From JASFQI01 sp050115555 (GTDB lineage Bacteria; Desulfobacterota; DSM-4660; Desulfatiglandales; HGW-15), in assembly GCA_050115555.1 (NCBI GenBank), contig JASFQI010000126.1, forward strand, positions 1 to 12,294: DNA of 12,294 nt. The letters are read 5' to 3'. The position numbers and the translations under genes were made by a program. Of this stretch, positions 1 to 6,675 are shown piece by piece (position 1 is the first letter of the stretch; every line of letters starts with the position of its first letter). The notes under the pieces are model-generated. The model was not told the origin of the DNA. It saw only the letters and a list, made by a program, of their open reading frames with translations, and ran no database searches.

Positions 1-1
1 G

Positions 2-580
2 CAACGAGCGGAGAGGCGGGTGGTCTACAGGCCGCTCCTTCGGGATGTCTCGTTTCTCTTTCTGTTGCTTTCCACGGTGATCTTCGCCCATTGCCAGGCC
101 ACGGTGTTCAATTTCCTCGCCCTGTGGTCCGAAAAAAAAGAGGCCTCGGCCGGTGTGTTTTTCTTCGTGGCCTTCACGCTGGCCATTGGTATTCTGTTGA
201 CCTCGGGCCGGGCGATCGATCGTTGGGGGAAGCTTCGGTTTCTTCGGTTCAGCTATCCCGTGTTCGGGTTGGGGCTGCTCCTAGTCCCCCCGCTCTTCGG
301 ACGTTTCGGGGGGTGGATTCCCGCGCTTCTCTTCGGTGCAGGGATGGGATTCCTGTTTCCGGCGCACAACGCCCTGGCGGCCGAACACGGCGGGATGAAC
401 GGCAGGCCGGGGGCCATGGCCCTGTTCACGGCCGTCTATGATTCCGGATTTATCACGGGTCCGGTGCTTTCCGGGGCCGTGGTCGCGTGGGTCGGCCTGG
501 AACGGCTGTTTACCATCACCGGCGGGGCGGCCCTTCTCGGATTCATCGTGTGTCTTTTAGCTCCCATTCGGGAGCGGTAG
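2..580 (+). CDS. MFS transporter, C-terminal half (5' end outside window)
   Basis: This is the second half of a major facilitator superfamily permease, an inner-membrane secondary transporter. The frame is open from the left edge, so the true start lies upstream; the GTG at position 20 is internal. I see about six hydrophobic segments, as expected for TM7-TM12, ending in LLAPIRER. Between the second and third segments is GRAIDRWGKLR, which fits the MFS loop motif G-RxxDRxGxxR. A later stretch, FPAHNALAAEH followed by GAMALFTAVYDSGFITGP, resembles the TM10-TM11 region of MFS drug or metabolite exporters. The substrate cannot be told from this half. The next gene begins 34 nt downstream on the same strand, so the two may be co-transcribed. 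The family assignment is firm; the specificity is unknown. Confidence 0.85.
   Translation, partial: QRAERRVVYRPLLRDVSFLFLLLSTVIFAHCQATVFNFLALWSEKKEASAGVFFFVAFTLAIGILLTSGRAIDRWGKLRFLRFSYPVFGLGLLLVPPLFGRFGGWIPALLFGAGMGFLFPAHNALAAEHGGMNGRPGAMALFTAVYDSGFITGPVLSGAVVAWVGLERLFTITGGAALLGFIVCLLAPIRER
560..575 (+). other. Perfect 6-bp hairpin at the 3' end of the MFS gene
   Basis: GCTCCC, a four-base ATTC loop, then GGGAGC form a perfect inverted repeat inside the last codons of the permease gene. No T-tract follows on either strand, so it does not look like an intrinsic terminator. It could modestly affect mRNA end stability or translation of the next gene, or be chance in GC-rich coding DNA. Confidence 0.3.
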
Positions 581-614
581 GCGCGTTCGGGAACGATTTC
601 GGAGGGGATGCGGC

Positions 615-938
615 ATGGATGAGCAACTCATGCTGGAGCAACTGGAGACGTTGGCGAAAGGACTGGAAATCGAGGTGCGCTACGAAACCCTGCGCAGGGA
701 GACGCGGTTCAACCCCGGCGGACTGTGCCGTATTCGAGGGCTTCCCGTCGTCATTGTCAACCGGAAGGCGCCGTTAAGGGACCAGCTGGAGGTACTCGCC
801 GGAGCGATCAAGCGCTTCGACCTCGGCTCGGTCTATCTTCGTCCCGGCCTCAGGGAGTTTCTTGAGAGCATCTCCCCCGGGCAGGCCGTGGACCCGAGCC
901 AGATTGAAACAGACGACGGCGACAACGGCGACGCATGA
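615..938 (+). CDS. Conserved-looking hypothetical protein, 107 aa
   Basis: A small protein I cannot assign to a named family. The ATG is preceded by a clear ribosome binding site (GGAGGGG at 602-608), and composition looks like a real soluble protein. The N-terminus (MDEQLMLEQLETLAKGLEIE) should be helical. The middle, with GGLCRIRGLPVVIVNRKAP, reads as two short beta strands around a turn, followed by an amphipathic helix (DQLEVLAGAIKRFDL). The last 15 residues are acidic and probably disordered (DPSQIETDDGDNGDA). There is no signal peptide, membrane segment or cysteine motif; the single Cys is not part of a site I recognise. It lies 34 nt after the MFS gene and ends 16 nt from the convergent AsmA-like gene, with no terminator visible between them. 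I infer a cytoplasmic protein; function unknown. Confidence 0.75.
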   Translation: MDEQLMLEQLETLAKGLEIEVRYETLRRETRFNPGGLCRIRGLPVVIVNRKAPLRDQLEVLAGAIKRFDLGSVYLRPGLREFLESISPGQAVDPSQIETDDGDNGDA

Positions 939-954
939 TGCACGTGGGGGTGTT

Positions 955-3900
955 TCAGGGTTCAGGGCCTTCTGTCGGCTCCGGGGCGCGAGCGGCCGGG
1001 GAACTCCCGGACAGCTGATCAAAAATCCGAACCGGCGAAAGGAAAAGGCGTTTCAGGACGTCAGCTACACCGCTTCCCAGGTGCTTGAAGGGCACATACC
1101 GGACGTCCGGATTCGAAAAAGGCCCCGTGACATCGAAGTAGTAAGTGAGAAAGGATCGATCCTTGCCGGTGAGGGCATATCCGAGAATCGGGATGGTGCT
1201 CACAATCGCGTCCAGGGTTTCATGGGGTCGAATTCCCATGGTGAAACGATACATCCGCTTGGGAAGATCCGCGTTGCCTGTGGCCACGGCATTGAAGACC
1301 GGGCTCGTCATGGCGGCGTTCTCTGTGGAGAGAATCCCATGGTCGATGTCCGCATGGCCCTCTATTCGCTCGAAGTAGAACGTGTTCTCCGGCAGATCCC
1401 CGGGCTTGGGTTTGAAGAGCTTTCTCAGGCTCAGGGCGTCCAGGACCTTGAAGAGAAAGCTCGAGTGGTGTACGTGCCCCTCCTGGATGGTCACGTTCGC
1501 GGTTCCCGAGAGATTTTTCAGAAGGTCTTTTGCCTTCTCACTTCGAAAGGTCAGAAGGCTCTCCATATTCAAAGCGCCTTCCAGGGGTGGGTTCTTCACG
1601 CCCAGGTCCTCCAGGAGGAGACTCACGGGCTGATCGGTCAGCCTTAGATGGTTGGAGAGGTAGATCTCGCCGGCGTCTCCAGTTCGTACGTGACCGCTCG
1701 AGGTCAGGACCCCGTGCTCCAGGCGAATACGGGAGCGGGCCAGCGTGGCCGTCCCCTCCCACAGGCGGACATCCGCCTGCAGGGGGCCGAAGTAAAGATC
1801 CTTCCAGCGGCCCTGTTCGGCGTGGACCTGCGCCTCAATTCGAATCTGCTCGGGGATACCGCCTTTTGCGATTTCCATATCCTTGGAAAGGAAATCGGCG
1901 ATATTCAGAAACTCCCCGTGAACGTCCAGTCGCCCGGTGATTTCTTCCCAGCCCTCGAAGTCCCCCTTCGCCTCCAGCCGGCTTTCGCCCACGCAGAGCC
2001 GGCAGTCGTCCAGCAGGATCGATCGCCCCGAACAATTCAGGAGAAAGGAGCCTTCCGTGATGGGGGAAGGAAGCCGGTTCAGGTGGGCGGTGATTCCTTC
2101 GCCGCGAATGCGGCCCAGTACCAGGGTGGAGAGCGGCGAGAGGCGGGATGCCATGATTTTGAGACGACCCCGGAGGATTCCGGTGCTGGGATGTCCTTGC
2201 TCGCGAAAACGAAGCCCCAGGTCCTCGAGGTTCAGCTTCGGAGCCGTGACCTCGATTGTGAAGAGATCCTTGCGTTCCAGGTCGTACCCGCCGGAGAGCT
2301 CCAGGGTGGAGCCCCGGAATCGGCACTGGACCTGACGCATGACGAGGTGTTCCCCCGGACCGAGCTGCATGTCGAACGAGATGTGGTCCTCACGCCCGGG
2401 CGGTCTCATGGAGACCCGGTCGTTTCGAAGGGTGACTCCCGCCAGATCGATCCTCCCTTTGCAGGACCAGAGATCCTTTTCACGAATCAGGGTGAGCCGG
2501 GTGGTCACGGGTTTCTGGAAGGCCAACGGCGGTTCAAAGCCCCGAAAGAGGGCCGAGAGGGTTTCATTCATGTCGACCCAGGAGGCGATGCGGGCCGAGC
2601 GAAGGGGGTACACGCGCTCCCCACCCCCGAAAGTCCCGGTTGCCTCGAACCGTGACCGTCCCCATGCCCCTGAGGCGCGAAACTGGTTTTCGCTCTCTTC
2701 GAAGATCTGGATCTCGGCGGAATCGAGCACCAGAGGAAGTCGGAGCTCCGGCTGCAGAACCCGGCAGTCCTGGAGGAGGAACGTCCCCTTTCGTGTGCGC
2801 GGAAACGGCCATTCGGGCTCGTATCGAAACCAGGTCCTGCAGGAGAGGCGTCCAACTACGGGGCCGACACGGTCCAGGGTGTGGAGCACGTCCGGGGGGA
2901 GGAAGACCATCCGCTTGTGCTCCTTGAGGGTTTGAAGGTCGAAATCCCCGTCCAAAAGGATGTCCCATACGGGGCGCTCCTGCTGGACATCCGTCACCTC
3001 CAGGCGGCCCTCGCGAAGGAGCGAGTCGTTCAAATGGCCTTTGAGATCGGCAATGACGAGATCGCCCTTTTCGTAATGGACAACGGCCGAGACGTCTCGA
3101 AACGGGTAGGGCATGCCCCCGCCCGAAACGACGAAGCGGCGACAGGCTACAGAGAGAGCAAGCGCGTCCTCGTGATCAGGATGGCCCAGGTTCTCGAGGT
3201 CTTCAAGCGTTCCGTTCAGGGTGAGATGATCGAGGCGGGCCTCTCCTTTCTGAAGCAGCGGGAACAGACGGGATTCGACCCAGGGTGCGAGCAGAGGCGC
3301 GGGAAAGTATCTCTTAAACGAAGCGATGGGCAGAAAACCGGTTTCCGCTCGCATCTGCACCTGGGGGTTCTCCATATTTCGCAGGTCAATTCGGAGGTTC
3401 ACCTCGGAGGACAGGTCACCGGTTGTAAACGTGAGCTCCGGGATGAGCACCTCCTTCCCCTGGATTCGCCCGGAAAGGGCAACCGCGGCCTCTGAAAGCC
3501 GAAAGGTCTTTCGCTGGCCGGGTTGGACCAGGTCGAACTGGAGGTCCCGTCCCGTAATGTGACCGGAACCCTTGAGCCCGGAATCTTCCCCGTTTTCGAG
3601 CGTGAGCTCGGCCTCCACGAGGCCTTCCTGAAAAGGGAGATCCTGAGGCCAGGGGAGAAACGGTGCCGGAATAGGCCCCGCTTGCACATGGATTTGAAAA
3701 GGGCCGGCCGTTCCCTGCTCTTTCAGGGGGTCGCCTTTTCCGCGGATGCGAAACGGGATAGAGGTTTCCGGCCAGTCAACGGTTCCGGAGGCGGTGATCG
3801 CCATGGGCATGGGATCGCGTTTGCGATGGCGCACATCAAGATATAGCGATTCCAGCCCGTAAGGACGGTCTCCGAAGACGATGCGCCCCTTCTCCATGGA

Positions 3901-4341
3901 GAAAGACCGGAGGCCGGGAATCCAGAAAACAGGCCATTGCTCCAGGGAAAACAGGGTCGGGTCCGACCCTTCCTCCGGACGGTTCACGTAGATTCGAGGC
4001 TGAATGAGCGTCAGGCTGACCGGAACGATGCGCCCCGAAATCAAGGCGCGGGCATTCAGGGAGAGGCGCATGCCGGCGGCCTGGATCGACTGGTCCTTGT
4101 CCGGAGTCACCGCTTCGAGGTCGTGCACCTGGATCCCGATTCCTCCCCAAAGGCTCAGTTCGATTCGTCCTGTCCGTACGCTGTATCCCGTATGCGAGGA
4201 GAGACTTTCCACCAGGGCCTCCTGCACGGAAGGCCTTTGAAGGAGGGCATGTGCGAGAAGGACCAGCGAGGCGAAAAGCAGCGCCAGCAGGATCGGAATG
4301 GCGGCATACGGACGGAGTCTTGCAGGGATCAGCGGGCGCAC
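955..4341 (-). CDS. AsmA/YhdP-family large envelope protein, 1128 aa
   Basis: A very long protein with one N-terminal transmembrane segment (about residues 12-34) and a large predicted periplasmic part rich in short beta strands. The first part (to about residue 120) has the AsmA N-terminal pattern, with HTGYSVRTGRIELSLWGGIG after the membrane anchor and an RIYVNRP segment later. The C-terminal part (about 900-1105) carries the AsmA-like signature: FERIEGHADIDHGILS, then a GNADLP turn, IPILGYALTG, and YYFDVTGPFSNPDVRYVP. Family members such as YhdP and TamB in Escherichia coli are thought to bridge the periplasm and carry phospholipids to the outer membrane; I infer a similar role. The start is GTG at 4341 with GAGG a suitable distance upstream, 13 nt inside the end of the Nudix gene, which suggests translational coupling. 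Its length fits YhdP-like proteins (about 1100-1300 aa). Confidence 0.85.
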   Translation of the reverse strand: MRPLIPARLRPYAAIPILLALLFASLVLLAHALLQRPSVQEALVESLSSHTGYSVRTGRIELSLWGGIGIQVHDLEAVTPDKDQSIQAAGMRLSLNARALISGRIVPVSLTLIQPRIYVNRPEEGSDPTLFSLEQWPVFWIPGLRSFSMEKGRIVFGDRPYGLESLYLDVRHRKRDPMPMAITASGTVDWPETSIPFRIRGKGDPLKEQGTAGPFQIHVQAGPIPAPFLPWPQDLPFQEGLVEAELTLENGEDSGLKGSGHITGRDLQFDLVQPGQRKTFRLSEAAVALSGRIQGKEVLIPELTFTTGDLSSEVNLRIDLRNMENPQVQMRAETGFLPIASFKRYFPAPLLAPWVESRLFPLLQKGEARLDHLTLNGTLEDLENLGHPDHEDALALSVACRRFVVSGGGMPYPFRDVSAVVHYEKGDLVIADLKGHLNDSLLREGRLEVTDVQQERPVWDILLDGDFDLQTLKEHKRMVFLPPDVLHTLDRVGPVVGRLSCRTWFRYEPEWPFPRTRKGTFLLQDCRVLQPELRLPLVLDSAEIQIFEESENQFRASGAWGRSRFEATGTFGGGERVYPLRSARIASWVDMNETLSALFRGFEPPLAFQKPVTTRLTLIREKDLWSCKGRIDLAGVTLRNDRVSMRPPGREDHISFDMQLGPGEHLVMRQVQCRFRGSTLELSGGYDLERKDLFTIEVTAPKLNLEDLGLRFREQGHPSTGILRGRLKIMASRLSPLSTLVLGRIRGEGITAHLNRLPSPITEGSFLLNCSGRSILLDDCRLCVGESRLEAKGDFEGWEEITGRLDVHGEFLNIADFLSKDMEIAKGGIPEQIRIEAQVHAEQGRWKDLYFGPLQADVRLWEGTATLARSRIRLEHGVLTSSGHVRTGDAGEIYLSNHLRLTDQPVSLLLEDLGVKNPPLEGALNMESLLTFRSEKAKDLLKNLSGTANVTIQEGHVHHSSFLFKVLDALSLRKLFKPKPGDLPENTFYFERIEGHADIDHGILSTENAAMTSPVFNAVATGNADLPKRMYRFTMGIRPHETLDAIVSTIPILGYALTGKDRSFLTYYFDVTGPFSNPDVRYVPFKHLGSGVADVLKRLFLSPVRIFDQLSGSSPAARAPEPTEGPEP

Positions 4342-4781
4342 GTGCCGCCTCGCACTTCGAAGTAGTCCCTCAAGATGCGGGCGTGGTCAAAGGCCAGATC
4401 CTGGGGCAGGGTTTCCCTTGTGAATATGCCCACGCCGGAGGCGTCGTCCCCGGCACGGGGTTCTCCCTGCGCTTTGGCGGTAAAGACCACGGTAATGGTG
4501 TGCTGCCTGGGGTCCCGGTCCGGGTCGGAGTAGGCACCGAGCTGACCGGTGAGCGAGACCTCGAGCCCGGTCTCCTCCCCGGCCTCCCGAACCGCGGCCT
4601 CCTCCAGGCTTTCTCCGTAGTCCACAAAGCCTCCAGGGAGGGCCCAGCCGTAAGGAGGGTTTCCGCGACGGATCAAAACGATACCCCCTTGCACTTCAAT
4701 GACAAGATCCACCGTGGGAAAAGGATTTCGATATCGCTCGATCACGTGACCGCAGTGGGGGCACCTGAGCTGATCCTTCAA
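4329..4781 (-). CDS. Nudix hydrolase with N-terminal CxxC motif, 150 aa
   Basis: A cytoplasmic Mg-dependent hydrolase of nucleoside-diphosphate-linked compounds. A full Nudix box runs from Gly51 to Leu73: GFVDYGE, seven residues, then REAGEETGL, matching Gx5Ex7REUxEExGU with the metal-binding glutamates intact. Before it are the typical substrate-side strand VLIRRGNPPYGWALPGG and a short N-terminal CPHC knuckle (Cys7, Cys10). Only one CxxC is present, so it is half of a zinc ribbon, a form I recall for this ADP-ribose-pyrophosphatase-like branch (COG1051). The start is TTG at 4781, with GGAAGG 9 nt upstream. The gene sits between a 141-residue unknown protein (24-nt gap) and the AsmA-like gene (13-nt overlap), so all three are probably one transcript. 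The substrate cannot be named; ADP-ribose or a related sugar nucleotide is a guess from the subfamily. Confidence 0.92.
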   Translation of the reverse strand: MKDQLRCPHCGHVIERYRNPFPTVDLVIEVQGGIVLIRRGNPPYGWALPGGFVDYGESLEEAAVREAGEETGLEVSLTGQLGAYSDPDRDPRQHTITVVFTAKAQGEPRAGDDASGVGIFTRETLPQDLAFDHARILRDYFEVRGGTCAR

Positions 4782-4805
4782 AACGGGATTCCTTCCGCGA
4801 GGGGC

Positions 4806-5231
4806 TCAACCCCCCGGCTCACCCGTATGGGTGGTCATGAGGCGCAAGCTTCGAATCCGGTCTCCTACCTGACCGGTAATGAGTTCGTACAGAGGACGGC
4901 TCCACAAAGGGTTGTCAAGGTGTTTCCGCCCGGAGCGTCGATCCAACTCGTTGCGGGCCAGGAGCTTCGCGAGCATCAGGTCATTGGAACCCGTCTGCGG
5001 ATGTTGTAGTTTTTCGGCCAGGCCGTAGGCAAATGTGATGAGCGCAATGGCAGTGATCGCGTTCGGGTCGGAGGCCAGGTCGCGTCGGGTGGCATCGGCT
5101 CGGCTCACCGGTTCGAGGATGGCCGAGGGGACATCCTCGAGCGTGGTTGACCTGGAAAAGGCTTCGCAGAGCCAGGTGAAGTTTTCGGCCCCGATGATCT
5201 CTACAATGGGGTTTGCCGTATTGCTGTTCAT
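4806..5231 (-). CDS. Hypothetical protein, 141 aa, first gene of the Nudix-AsmA operon
   Basis: I do not recognise a family. The protein appears mainly alpha-helical and soluble, with an acidic N-terminal third (NPIVEIIGAENFTWLCEAF), a middle helix of small hydrophobics (AITAIALITFAYGLAEKL) that is too short and polar-flanked to be a sure membrane segment, and a basic, arginine-rich end. ATG at 5231 is the furthest upstream possible start, because an in-frame TAG lies two codons before it; the ribosome binding site there is weak (AGGT). Composition favours this strand over the overlapping plus-strand frames, which give Arg/Ser-rich shadow proteins. It precedes the Nudix gene by 24 nt in the same direction, so it is probably the promoter-proximal gene of a three-gene operon. 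No conserved catalytic residues are evident. Confidence 0.65.
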   Translation of the reverse strand: MNSNTANPIVEIIGAENFTWLCEAFSRSTTLEDVPSAILEPVSRADATRRDLASDPNAITAIALITFAYGLAEKLQHPQTGSNDLMLAKLLARNELDRRSGRKHLDNPLWSRPLYELITGQVGDRIRSLRLMTTHTGEPGG

Positions 5232-5280
5232 GGGATTCTACCTGCGTGTTCTCCATGCGACCGGGCACCGGCTCGACTCA

Positions 5281-5302
5281 CCCGCACCCGATGCGGGGTT
5301 TT
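5281..5302 (+). terminator. Weak terminator-like hairpin with TTTT
   Basis: CCCGCA, a five-base loop, TGCGGG and then GTTTT form a short GC stem with a minimal T-tract in the plus direction. The tail merges with the palindrome TTTTGCAAAA. No plus-strand gene is known upstream of it, so it may instead be a protein-binding or leader structure. On the minus strand it would lie in the 5' leader of the 141-residue gene. Confidence 0.25.
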
Positions 5303-5370
5303 GCAAAATGAAACCACCTTACCGAAAACGCGGCCACGGCACAATGGGAATCTGGGAAGCCCCGCGTTCG

Positions 5371-5385
5371 TTGAGAGCCTCTCAA
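5371..5385. promoter_or_regulatory. Perfect 15-base inverted repeat, possible operator
   Basis: TTGAGAG, one centre base C, then CTCTCAA gives seven-base arms with perfect symmetry. With a one-base centre it is more likely a dimeric-protein site than an RNA hairpin. It lies about 45 bp upstream of the -35 box of the SPFH operon promoter and about 140 bp from the start of the divergent operon, so it could serve either. No family of regulator is implied by the sequence. Confidence 0.35.
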
Positions 5386-5396
5386 GACATGCTGCC

Positions 5397-5427
5397 AAGG
5401 CCTGCCCCTTTTTAGGCAGGGCCTTTT
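5397..5427 (+). terminator. Intrinsic terminator-like hairpin upstream of the SPFH promoter
   Basis: AAGGCCTGCC pairs with GGCAGGGCCTT across an eight-base loop, ten base pairs with a single bulged G at 5419, and runs into TTTT on the plus strand. The structure is better formed for the plus than the minus direction. It ends three bases before the -35 box of the next promoter, so it would insulate that operon. What it terminates is unclear, because no plus-strand gene is seen between 5232 and 5396. Confidence 0.55.
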
Positions 5428-5430
5428 CCA

Positions 5431-5459
5431 TTGACGCCGGTGTCCGGTTTTTCTAGTAT
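5431..5459 (+). promoter_or_regulatory. Sigma-70-type promoter for the SPFH operon
   Basis: TTGACG (5431-5436) and TAGTAT (5454-5459) are separated by 17 bp; an overlapping TATAAA (5457-5462) is closer to the -10 consensus but gives a 20-bp spacer. Transcription would start near 5466, leaving a leader of about 55 nt before the ATG at 5522. A strong ribosome binding site (AAGGAG, 5510-5515) follows. Confidence 0.5.
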
Positions 5460-5521
5460 AAATCTTGTCTATGCCGTGAGCGTGTGATGAAACGGCAGAT
5501 CTTCGACGAAAGGAGAGGAGG

Positions 5522-6673
5522 ATGGGTGAAAACAATCTGGTTTTTTTAGAGGTCCTGGAGTGGTTTGACGATACCGGGCAGGCGCTGGTGCACCGGATTC
5601 CCGAGCAGGGCTCCGGCGAGATCAAGTTCGGGGCCCAAATGACCGTGCGCGACAGTCAGGCCGGAGTGTTTTTTTACAAAGGCAAGGCCGTGGAGGCGTT
5701 CGGCCCGGGACGGCACACCCTGAAGACCGGGAACATCCCCATCCTGACGAAAATCGCCGCGCTCCCCTGGGCGATGACGAGCCCGCTCCGTGCCGAGGTC
5801 TACTTCGTGAACATGAAGGTGTTCACGAATCTGAAATGGGGCACGCGCGACCCGGTGGCGTTCAAGGACTCGGAGCTCGGGCTGATTCGTTTGCGGGCCT
5901 TCGGGGTGTTCAACCTTCAGGTGGTTCAGCCGATCCTTTTCATCAACAAGATGGTGGGGACCCAGGGCATGTTCAGTACGGCCGAGGTCGAGGAGTACCT
6001 CAACCGGGTCATCGTCAGTCGGTTCAACGACTTCATGGGCGAGACCCTGGACTCCATCCTGAACCTCCCGTCGAAGTACGACGAGCTTTCCGAAGGGCTG
6101 GCTAAAAAGGTCCAGGAAGACTTCGGCCATTTCGGCCTTGCTCTCACTCACCTTTACGTCAACGCTATTACACCGCCAGCCGAGGTCCAGAAGGCGATCG
6201 ATGATCGAAGCCGCATGGGCGTGTTTCAGGACATGAACAAGCTCATGCAGATGAAGGCGGCCATGGCCATGGAAAAGGCCGCCGAGTCGGAGGGTGGGGC
6301 CGGGGACGGCATGGGCATGGGCATGGGCGTCATGATGCCGGCCATGTTCGCTCAGTACTTCTCCGGTGGATCCCCTTCAGGGGGCGGAGGGCCCGCCCCC
6401 GCCGGATCCAGTGGCCAGGAGCAGCAAGCCACCTGTCCGGAATGTCAGGCGGCCATCCCGGTCAACGCCAAGTTCTGCCCCTTTTGCGGGCACCAGCAGG
6501 TCGTCTTTTCGCAGTGTGCGAACTGCGGGAAAAATCTGGCCCCCAACGCCCGTTTCTGCCCGCGTTGCGGGCACGCGGTGGAGGAGACGCCCGCGGCGAA
6601 GTTCTGCCCTGCGTGCGGCAACGAAAACCTCCCCGACTCCGTGTATTGCAATAACTGTGGGGAGAAGCTCTAG
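5522..6673 (+). CDS. SPFH/band-7 protein with three C-terminal zinc ribbons (YdjI-like), 383 aa
   Basis: The first 230 or so residues form an SPFH (stomatin/prohibitin) domain of the YdjI branch (COG4260): opening FLEVLEWFDDTGQALVHRIP, then SQAGVFFYKGKAVEAFGPGRHTL, PWAMTSPLRAEVYFVN, and a helical EEYLNRVIVSRFNDF stretch. As in that branch, no N-terminal membrane segment is visible. A Met/Gly-rich flexible linker (about 260-303) includes repeated GM units. The C-terminus has three four-cysteine ribbons: C305, C308, C319, C322; C332, C335, C346, C349; C362, C365, C376, C379. SPFH proteins oligomerise and organise membrane microdomains; in Bacillus, YdjI works with a PspA paralogue. The ATG has a strong ribosome binding site six bases upstream. 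The next gene starts two bases after the stop, so the two products are probably made together. Confidence 0.9.
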   Translation: MGENNLVFLEVLEWFDDTGQALVHRIPEQGSGEIKFGAQMTVRDSQAGVFFYKGKAVEAFGPGRHTLKTGNIPILTKIAALPWAMTSPLRAEVYFVNMKVFTNLKWGTRDPVAFKDSELGLIRLRAFGVFNLQVVQPILFINKMVGTQGMFSTAEVEEYLNRVIVSRFNDFMGETLDSILNLPSKYDELSEGLAKKVQEDFGHFGLALTHLYVNAITPPAEVQKAIDDRSRMGVFQDMNKLMQMKAAMAMEKAAESEGGAGDGMGMGMGVMMPAMFAQYFSGGSPSGGGGPAPAGSSGQEQQATCPECQAAIPVNAKFCPFCGHQQVVFSQCANCGKNLAPNARFCPRCGHAVEETPAAKFCPACGNENLPDSVYCNNCGEKL

Positions 6674-6675
6674 CC

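Larger units (their letters stand above)
5232..5521. other. 290-bp divergent intergenic region
   Basis: This stretch separates the minus-strand operon starting at 5231 from the plus-strand operon starting at 5522, and no protein-coding frame in it convinces me. It holds, in order on the plus strand, a short GC hairpin followed by TTTT (5281-5302), the palindrome TTTTGCAAAA (5299-5308), a 15-base inverted repeat (5371-5385), a stronger terminator-like hairpin (5397-5427) and a sigma-70 promoter (5431-5459). I compared it by eye with tRNA, SRP RNA, 6S RNA and common riboswitch cores and saw no match. The promoter for the minus-strand operon must also lie here but I cannot place it. Confidence 0.7.

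Noticed and set aside
939..954. Terminator between the convergent 107-residue and AsmA-like genes
   Set aside because: The 16-bp gap has no GC-rich stem with a T-tract; the same holds for the 24-bp convergent gap at 8802-8825.
862..2655. Two long plus-strand frames (261 and 335 codons) opposite the AsmA-like gene
   Set aside because: Shadow frames of a long GC-rich coding region; no ribosome binding site or domain supports them.
4251..5009. A 252-codon plus-strand frame across the Nudix gene and part of the 141-residue gene
   Set aside because: It runs antisense over a complete Nudix box and the overlap of two genes, and encodes nothing recognisable.
5303..5315. Sigma-54-like element on the minus strand (TGG...TTGCA) upstream of the 141-residue gene
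   Set aside because: Only nine bases separate GG and GC, whereas sigma-54 promoters need ten, and the central CAC of the -24 box is absent.
6308..6329. Short GGCATG tandem repeat in the SPFH gene
   Set aside because: It encodes the Met/Gly-rich linker and needs no other explanation; too short to be a mobile or regulatory repeat.
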